Of a stretch of DNA of 64,000 bases, positions 58,441 to 64,000 are shown piece after piece. The position numbers were made by a program, and so were the translations under genes. The first letter of the stretch is position 1, and each line of letters begins with the position of its first letter. Below the pieces are notes generated by a model. The model did no database searches. It had not been told where the DNA came from and saw only the letters and a program-made list of their open reading frames with translations. Where the stretch lies: NCBI RefSeq assembly GCF_000369525.1, contig NZ_KB850072.1:372001-436000 (forward strand), written 5' to 3'. Source of the stretch: Acinetobacter higginsii (GTDB lineage Bacteria; Pseudomonadota; Gammaproteobacteria; Pseudomonadales; Moraxellaceae).

Positions 58441-59205
58441 ATGTTTGTAGATTTAAACAGTGATTTGGGCGAAAGCTTTGGCTCATGGAAAATGGGCAAT
58501 GATGACCAGATTTTACCTGTGGTGACCAGTGCTAATATCGCATGTGGTTTTCATGCAGGCGATCCTTTGGGGATTTTAAAAACGGTTGGTAAAGCCGTTG
58601 AATTGGGCGTCAAGATTGGGGCGCATGTGTCTTATCCCGATCTGGTTGGTTTTGGCCGCCGTAATATGGATGTGTCACGTGACGAACTGATTGCCGATGT
58701 GCTGTATCAAATTTCTGCACTGGATGGTTTGGCAAAAGTGGCAGGCTCAAAAGTGCAATATGTAAAACCGCATGGTGCACTCTACAACACCATTGCCCAT
58801 GACCAAGCTCAGGCAGCCGCAGTGATTGATGCGATTAAAATGTACAATCCTGAACTGGTTTTAGTGGCTTTGGCGGGGTCGAACTTGGTCGAGCAGGCAC
58901 GTGCTGCTGGTTTAAACGTGGTGTCTGAAGCATTTGCAGATCGTGCATATAACAGCGATGGCTCATTGGTATCTCGTCGTCTAGAAGGGGCGGTTTTACA
59001 TGACTCGGCATTTGTTGCCAGTCGTGTAGTTTCAATGCTTAAAAATGGTGGGGTCGAGTCAATTGACGGTGTCTTTACCCCAATTCAAGCCGACACGATT
59101 TGCCTACATGGTGACACCGACGGTGCACTAGAAATGTCGGCAGCCATTAAAGCTGAGCTTGTGAAAAACAAGATTGAAATTCGCCCATTTGTAAACAAAG
59201 CATAA
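58441..59205 (+). CDS. pxpA: LamB/YcsF-family protein (5-oxoprolinase subunit A)
   Basis: The 254-residue protein begins [20 protein letters not shown] and has [13 protein letters not shown] and [15 protein letters not shown], the full LamB/YcsF signatures. PxpA, with PxpB and PxpC, opens the 5-oxoproline ring using ATP in E. coli and Bacillus. It corresponds to mumL of the A. baumannii cluster. It follows mumT after 35 bases and precedes the DUF1445 gene by a few bases. Confidence 0.92.
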   Translation: MFVDLNSDLGESFGSWKMGNDDQILPVVTSANIACGFHAGDPLGILKTVGKAVELGVKIGAHVSYPDLVGFGRRNMDVSRDELIADVLYQISALDGLAKVAGSKVQYVKPHGALYNTIAHDQAQAAAVIDAIKMYNPELVLVALAGSNLVEQARAAGLNVVSEAFADRAYNSDGSLVSRRLEGAVLHDSAFVASRVVSMLKNGGVESIDGVFTPIQADTICLHGDTDGALEMSAAIKAELVKNKIEIRPFVNKA

Positions 59206-59216
59206 GGATGAGCACC

Positions 59217-60023
59217 ATGTATAAGGATATTAAAGTCGATCCAGTTCAGCTTGAAGCCGCTTTAGATGCGCGTTTAAAAGTCCGTGCAGGTTTCGATAAA
59301 CCGACAGCAGGGATGGCCGCGGGCATGACACAGGTGAATATGATTTCAGTGCCAAAAGCGTGGGCCTATGACTTTTTACTCTATGCGCATCGTAACCCGC
59401 AAAGCTGCCCAGTACTTGATGTGCTCGAAGAAGGTATCTATGCAACTCAGCTTGCAGCAGACTCAGACATTCGAACTGATTTCCCGCGCTATCGCATTTG
59501 GAAAGAGGGTGAAATGGTTGAAGAAGTGACTGATGCCAGCGAGATTTATAATGCCCATCCTGATTTGGTGACTTTCCTGATTGGTTGCAGTTTTTCGTTT
59601 GAAACCGCTTTGCAAGAAGCGGGGATTGAAGTTCGTCATATTCATGACAACACCAATGTGCCGATGTATCTCAGTAATATTCCATGCCAACCAGCAGGGC
59701 GTATTTCAGGCAATATGGTGGTTTCCATGCGACCAATTCCATCGCATCAAATTAGTGAAGCGGTAAAAATTACATCACGTATGCCAAGCGTGCATGGCGC
59801 ACCTGTACATATTGGGCATCCTGAAAGCTTAGGAATTTTAGATGTAAATCAGCCTGACTTTGGCGATGCCTCTCGTATCGAAGCAGGTGAGATTCCTGTG
59901 TTTTGGGCATGTGGGGTAACACCGCAAGCCGCTGTTATGAACTCGAAAATTCCTTTTGCGATTAGTCATGCACCAGGTCATATGTTGATTACCGACATCC
60001 CTGACCGTGCTTGGATGGGCTAA
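59217..60023 (+). CDS. mumU: DUF1445 (D-glutamate cyclase-like) protein
   Basis: The 268-residue protein has the DUF1445 signatures [31 protein letters not shown] and [33 protein letters not shown]. The family includes mammalian D-glutamate cyclase, which makes 5-oxo-D-proline, a natural substrate source for the 5-oxoprolinase genes beside it. The start at 59217 has AAGGA at 8 bases; an ATG three codons earlier lies inside that site. The gene is otherwise annotated putative hydro-lyase. Confidence 0.85.
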   Translation: MYKDIKVDPVQLEAALDARLKVRAGFDKPTAGMAAGMTQVNMISVPKAWAYDFLLYAHRNPQSCPVLDVLEEGIYATQLAADSDIRTDFPRYRIWKEGEMVEEVTDASEIYNAHPDLVTFLIGCSFSFETALQEAGIEVRHIHDNTNVPMYLSNIPCQPAGRISGNMVVSMRPIPSHQISEAVKITSRMPSVHGAPVHIGHPESLGILDVNQPDFGDASRIEAGEIPVFWACGVTPQAAVMNSKIPFAISHAPGHMLITDIPDRAWMG

Positions 60024-60056
60024 TTGGGCTAAAGAACCTTTAAAAAGGATAAGCAA

Positions 60057-61643
60057 ATGCGTTTTTTATCGGTAAACGCCGATTGTTTTCTGATTGAGCT
60101 TGCGAGCCTCGAAGAAACATTGGCGTTGTACAATAAATTGCAACATACGCCATTGAATGGAATTAAAGACTTAGTCCCTGCTGCAAAAACAATTTTGGTT
60201 TTCTTTAATGAGATCGAAACTAATTTTAAAACGCTGGTTGCTTCAATTCAGAACCTCAAAATTGATGTTGGATTTGAGCGTAACAACCAAGAAGTGATTG
60301 TGCCGATTCGCTACGATGGCGAAGACCTTGCTCAGGTGGCAGAGTTGCAAGGGTTATCGATCTCGGATGTGATTAGAACGCATCAGCAAAGCATCTGGAA
60401 TGTGGCTTTTATTGGTTTTGCGCCGGGCTTTGCCTATATGAGCAGTCCCGATCAACCATTTACCGATATCCCACGCTTAACGGTTCCGCGTAAAAAAATA
60501 CCCTCAGGCTCTTTGGGTTTGGCTGGAAAATACTCTGGTATTTACCCCAAAGACAGCCCAGGTGGCTGGCAGTTGATTGGGAGCACATCGGAAAAAATGT
60601 GGGATTTAGAGCGTAAAAACCCTGCTTTGCTGTTACCAGGTATGACCGTACATTTTGAAGATGTCACGCATCGTCCAACCACAGTGACTGTACCACAGCA
60701 AATCACCCATACAGTTGAACCTCAACAATCGATACCGCTGTTTACGATCACTGCACCAAGTTTACAGATGCTGATTCAAGATGAAGGGCGCTTAAATCAG
60801 ACCAAGATTGGTGTTGGAATGGCAGGTGCAATGGATTTATCTGCCATGCACAGTGCTAACCGTATTGTGGGGAATCCAACCGATACACCCGTTATTGAAG
60901 TTTTAAATGGTGGCTTAAAAGCCAAAATGCAGTCTGCGGGTGTTATTGCAATTGCAGGTGCTATTTCAAATATTCGTGTGAAATTTGCCGATGGTCAAAG
61001 CGCAGATTTTGCAAGCGATCAACCGATTGATCTGGACGCAGGCGATGAGTTTCAAATTCAGCCACCGACAGCAGGCTTACGAAACTATCTGGCAGTTCGT
61101 GGTGGTATCGATGTTCAGCCTGTACTGAATAGTGCTTCATTTGACAGTTTAGCGGTATTAGGGCCAGAGCCGTTAAAGCTCGGAGATACCATTTACCAAG
61201 GACAGATAAAGGCAGCCAACATTAGTGTCAATGAAGTAGGCAAAAGCGATTTGCCCAAAGCTGGCGAAGTGGTTGAGCTAGATATTGTGATGGGGCCGCG
61301 TACTGACTGGTTTGAACAAGATAGTATTGAACTGCTCTGTCAGCAAGAATGGTTGGTAACGAACGAAAGCAACCGAGTTGGGCTCAGATTGTCAGGTGAG
61401 CAGTCTCTAACTCGCAAAATTACACATGAACTGGAAAGTGAAGGCACATGTATTGGTGCTTTGCAGATTCCACCGAGTGGCCAACCTGTTTTGTTTATGA
61501 ATGATCATCCTTTAACGGGCGGATATCCTGTTATTGGCTCTGTTGCTAAACACCATTGGGACTTGGTGGCACAGATTCCAGCAGGTTGTCACATCAAATT
61601 TAAAAAAATTGCCGAATTTACAGATTTTGAGAATGAAAGATGA
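60057..61643 (+). CDS. mumH: fused PxpB-PxpC / allophanate-hydrolase-like carboxyltransferase protein
   Basis: The 528-residue protein joins two domains that are separate subunits in E. coli. Residues 1-220 are PxpB/KipI-like (GFAPGFAYMSSPDQP, RLTVPRKKIPSGSLGLAG, KDSPGGWQLIGST). Residues 230-525 are PxpC/KipA-like (IQDEGRLNQTKIGVGMAGAMD, NYLAVRGGID, LTGGYPVIGSVAKHHWDL). The same pair of domains forms the carboxyltransferase part of urea carboxylase. Its stop overlaps the biotin carboxylase start (ATGA), so they are co-translated. Confidence 0.9.
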   Translation: MRFLSVNADCFLIELASLEETLALYNKLQHTPLNGIKDLVPAAKTILVFFNEIETNFKTLVASIQNLKIDVGFERNNQEVIVPIRYDGEDLAQVAELQGLSISDVIRTHQQSIWNVAFIGFAPGFAYMSSPDQPFTDIPRLTVPRKKIPSGSLGLAGKYSGIYPKDSPGGWQLIGSTSEKMWDLERKNPALLLPGMTVHFEDVTHRPTTVTVPQQITHTVEPQQSIPLFTITAPSLQMLIQDEGRLNQTKIGVGMAGAMDLSAMHSANRIVGNPTDTPVIEVLNGGLKAKMQSAGVIAIAGAISNIRVKFADGQSADFASDQPIDLDAGDEFQIQPPTAGLRNYLAVRGGIDVQPVLNSASFDSLAVLGPEPLKLGDTIYQGQIKAANISVNEVGKSDLPKAGEVVELDIVMGPRTDWFEQDSIELLCQQEWLVTNESNRVGLRLSGEQSLTRKITHELESEGTCIGALQIPPSGQPVLFMNDHPLTGGYPVIGSVAKHHWDLVAQIPAGCHIKFKKIAEFTDFENER

Positions 61644-63358
61644 AAAATGAAAAATTACTGATTGCCAATCGTGGTGAAATTGCCGTTCGTATTATCCATG
61701 CTTGCCGTGATATGGGAATTGCATCGGTCGCGTTATATGCTGATGACGACATTGGCAATATGCATGTGGAACTTGCAGATGAAGCATGGGGTTTGGCTGG
61801 TGCTAACGCCAGTGAAACCTATTTAAATATTGCTGCCATTATCGAGATTGCAAAGAAATCCAAGGCAACCATGGTGCATCCCGGTTATGGTTTTTTATCT
61901 GAACGTGCTGAGTTTGCCCAAGCCGTGATTGAGGCAGGTTTAAAATGGGTCGGGCCATCACCGAGTGCCATTGAAAAATTAGGCGATAAAATCGAAGCGC
62001 GTAAAATTGCGGCTTCAGTGGGCGCACCGTTGGTGCAGGGGACCCAAGACCCACTCAATAATGCAGAAGAAGCTTTGGATTTTGCTAAACAGTTTGGTTT
62101 ACCAATTGCCATCAAAGCGGCATTTGGTGGTGGTGGCCGTGGCTTAAAAGTGGCATGGAAACTCGAAGAAGTTCAAGAGCTTTATGAGTCGGCAGTAAGG
62201 GAAGCAAAAGCTGCCTTTGGTCGTGGTGAATGTTTTGTTGAGCAATATCTAGATCAACCGCGCCATGTCGAAGCACAGGTGATAGCTGACCAACATGGCA
62301 ATATTGTGGTACTTGGAACGCGTGATTGCTCGTTGCAACGTCGTAACCAAAAGTTAGTCGAAGAAGCGCCAGCGCCATTTATTAGCGATGAGATTTATCA
62401 GCAAATTTTAAGCTCGGCAAAAAACATTTGTCAGGCTGCAAACTATGTGGGTGCAGGAACAGTTGAATACTTACTGAGTCGTGACGGCAAGCTTTCATTC
62501 TTAGAAGTAAACACCCGTTTGCAAGTCGAGCATCCTGTTACTGAAGAAACAGCAAAATTTGATTTGGTGGTAGAACAAATCCGTGTCGCACAAGGGCATA
62601 CCTTGTCGATTCAAGAAACTCCAAAAGCACAAGGCCATGCGATTGAGTTTCGTATCAATGCCGAAGACCCAGCACGTGGGTTCATTCCTGCATTTGGTGT
62701 GCTGAGCTTATTTGAAGCGCCGTTTGGTCATGGTGTACGCGTCGATACAGGGGTCCGAACTGGGTCATTGGTCTCCAGTCATTTTGACTCACTGATGGCA
62801 AAACTGATTGTGACGGGCCCAACCCGTGAAGTGGCAATTGCCCGTGCTAAACGTGCGTTAAAGCAATTTAGAATTGAAGGTGTAGCTTCGGTTTTAGACT
62901 TCCACCGTGCTGTACTCAATGAACCTGACTTTACCGATGAATTTAATGTACACACGCGTTGGATCGAAAATGACTTTAAACAAGATTTAAAGCCAACTAA
63001 ACGTGGTATTCCAAACCATCAACAACCCATGTTGCTGAGCTATATTGAAATTGATGGCAAGTTACACCGTTTAGGTCTACCTGCGGGCATGTTTGCACAA
63101 GGCCCAGCAACCGCAATCCAAGCACAAACTGCCGAGCTTGAAGTGAGTGCAGAGCATTTACTGGCACCGATTAATGGTGTGATGAGTGCATGGAAAGTTA
63201 CACAGGGTGAGCAGGTGACCGAAGGTCAGGTTGTCGCAATTATGGAAGCCATGAAAATGGAAGTGCCTGTGCTTGCACATCGAAGTGGGGTCATTCAAAT
63301 CGTGGCAGAACAGGGAAACAGTTATCAGGTAGAATCGATTATTGGCATGATCGAATGA
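61640..63358 (+). CDS. mumC: biotin carboxylase with C-terminal biotin carrier domain
   Basis: The 572-residue protein has the biotin carboxylase N-terminal domain (IANRGEIAVRIIHACRDMGI), an ATP-grasp domain (IKAAFGGGGRGLKV, FLEVNTRLQVEHPVTEE) and the biotin carboxylase C-domain. The last 75 residues form a biotin carrier domain with the attachment motif EAMKMEVP. It lacks a carboxyltransferase domain, which is probably supplied by the adjacent PxpB-PxpC fusion. In A. baumannii the homolog is called a urea carboxylase; the true substrate here is open. Confidence 0.9.
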   Translation: MKNEKLLIANRGEIAVRIIHACRDMGIASVALYADDDIGNMHVELADEAWGLAGANASETYLNIAAIIEIAKKSKATMVHPGYGFLSERAEFAQAVIEAGLKWVGPSPSAIEKLGDKIEARKIAASVGAPLVQGTQDPLNNAEEALDFAKQFGLPIAIKAAFGGGGRGLKVAWKLEEVQELYESAVREAKAAFGRGECFVEQYLDQPRHVEAQVIADQHGNIVVLGTRDCSLQRRNQKLVEEAPAPFISDEIYQQILSSAKNICQAANYVGAGTVEYLLSRDGKLSFLEVNTRLQVEHPVTEETAKFDLVVEQIRVAQGHTLSIQETPKAQGHAIEFRINAEDPARGFIPAFGVLSLFEAPFGHGVRVDTGVRTGSLVSSHFDSLMAKLIVTGPTREVAIARAKRALKQFRIEGVASVLDFHRAVLNEPDFTDEFNVHTRWIENDFKQDLKPTKRGIPNHQQPMLLSYIEIDGKLHRLGLPAGMFAQGPATAIQAQTAELEVSAEHLLAPINGVMSAWKVTQGEQVTEGQVVAIMEAMKMEVPVLAHRSGVIQIVAEQGNSYQVESIIGMIE

Positions 63359-63393
63359 TACTCGACACCAGTCGGTATGCTTGAAATTGAAGC

Positions 63394-63427
63394 GATGAAA
63401 AGAGGCAATTGATTGCCTCTTTTCATT
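63394..63427. terminator. terminator between mumC and pgaD
   Basis: GATGAAAAGAGGCAAT and ATTGCCTCTTTTCAT are nearly perfect inverted repeats with a two-base loop, shared by the two convergent units. Confidence 0.9.
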
Positions 63428-63442
63428 TTCGTTCGTGAATAT

Positions 63443-63916
63443 TTATCTCAGTTCATAGTCAGCTAAAATACCTTCCTGGTTATAGTGCAGTACAATGTTT
63501 TTTGAGCGTTGAATTTTGGATAGTTCATCCTTTGGAATCAAAAATCCCTCAGCAAGAATGGAATGGCTCACGTTAACCACTGTCGTTTTTTCCGTGTTTC
63601 GGTATCGCAACCAGTTATAGCTCGCCCATAACAACAAAGAGGCACAACAGATCATCACCATCAAGGCGAGCCAAAAGAAATTGTGGATCTGTACGCTCAT
63701 CTGTTCTGCAAAAATATAGTTTTTGATCAGTTTACCTTGGTATAGCCATAAAAATATCGCCAATAACGGTAAAAATAGCAGTGTCCAGAGTGCCCAACCG
63801 ATCCCTTGCAGCAAATAATGCGCGCCTTTGTTTTTTACATACCGATGTTGGTCGATATATTCAGGAATATCTAGCTGTGAAACATCCTCAATGATATTTA
63901 AATGTGATTTGTTCAT
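63443..63916 (-). CDS. pgaD: PNAG biosynthesis accessory protein PgaD
   Basis: The 157-residue protein has two membrane helices (about 40-60 and 80-100) and ends with a cytoplasmic tail; WALWTLLFLPLLAIFLWLY and WLRYRNTEK are as in PgaD. PgaD binds PgaC and activates poly-N-acetylglucosamine synthesis, a biofilm matrix polymer. Its ATG overlaps the pgaC stop by four bases (ATGA), the usual pgaCD order. Confidence 0.87.
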   Translation of the reverse strand: MNKSHLNIIEDVSQLDIPEYIDQHRYVKNKGAHYLLQGIGWALWTLLFLPLLAIFLWLYQGKLIKNYIFAEQMSVQIHNFFWLALMVMICCASLLLWASYNWLRYRNTEKTTVVNVSHSILAEGFLIPKDELSKIQRSKNIVLHYNQEGILADYELR

Positions 63917-64000
63917 TCGGCCTCACCTTTAAAACCACGATCTGGGCTGACCCATCTCGCTCTTTTGTTACGTGTAAATAAAGCTTTGGGAACAGCAAAC
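63913..64000 (-). CDS. pgaC: PNAG synthase PgaC, C-terminal end (partial)
   Basis: Only the last 29 residues are inside the window, ending FTRNKRARWVSPDRGFKGEAE. ARWVSPDRG is the usual C-terminus of the PgaC glycosyltransferase. Identity rests on this and on the overlap with pgaD. Confidence 0.8.
   Translation of the reverse strand, partial: FAVPKALFTRNKRARWVSPDRGFKGEAE

Noticed and set aside
1..64000. CRISPR arrays, prophage, integrons or a toxin-antitoxin pair.
   Set aside because: No spaced direct repeats, no phage structural genes, no integrase and no recognisable toxin-antitoxin genes are present.

Overview
The window is chromosomal DNA of a low-GC gammaproteobacterium, most likely an Acinetobacter species. 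The main reasons are the rubredoxin - rubredoxin reductase - esterase cluster at the left edge (the rubA-rubB-estB arrangement of A. baylyi), and a LysR / NRAMP / LamB-YcsF / DUF1445 / fused PxpBC / biotin carboxylase cluster at the right that matches the A. baumannii mum (manganese and urea metabolism) locus. The pgaC-pgaD end and the mutS-fdxA neighbourhood fit as well. I cannot name the species from the sequence alone. There is no rRNA, CRISPR array, prophage or plasmid backbone; one tRNA (Gly-GCC) is present.

Layout. 1-1781: alkane-oxidation electron carriers (esterase fragment, rubB, rubA), minus strand. 2056-2912: an intact IS5-family element. 2989-9624: SRPBCC protein, lysS, wzi, then sulfate activation genes cysD-cysN preceded by a short leader ORF. 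9748-14502: DMT transporter, an IS1595-family element, DUF2239 protein, two small conserved proteins and a CNNM/CorC membrane protein. 14704-22111: LysR regulator divergent from isocitrate lyase aceA, an iron-type and a manganese-type superoxide dismutase, a Nif3-like protein and a DegS/AlgW-like protease. 22314-28830: MFS transporter with an overlapping tiny membrane ORF, porin, NarK-type transporter, OmpW-like barrel, map. 29044-34827: rpsB-tsf, an NlpE-like lipoprotein, a type-B L36, tRNA-Gly, cysS and an NCS1 permease. 35203-38592: a compact kdsD-kdsC-lptC-lptA-lptB operon for Kdo synthesis and LPS export. 38938-44504: a type I secretion operon (TolC-like, ABC ATPase, HlyD-like) whose ATPase gene is split by a second copy of the same IS1595-family element. 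44596-54647: housekeeping and stress genes, fdxA, mutS, TerC-CBS protein. 54844-63358: DUF4424 protein and the mum-type cluster. 63443-64000: pgaD and the end of pgaC, for the PNAG biofilm polysaccharide.

How it fits together. Most of the window is core metabolism and envelope biogenesis. The recent changes are the insertion sequences: the two IS1595-family copies look identical, lie in opposite orientation about 30 kb apart, and each keeps its own 7-bp target duplication. One sits harmlessly at a stop codon; the other breaks the type I secretion ATPase, so the organism has probably lost secretion of whatever large adhesin this exporter served. The least explained elements are the 32-codon ORF and hairpin ahead of cysDN, the decayed APS-kinase tail of CysN, the 44-aa membrane ORF coupled to the MFS gene, the structured region and small ORF between mutS and the TerC gene, and the split urea-carboxylase-like enzyme of the mum cluster.
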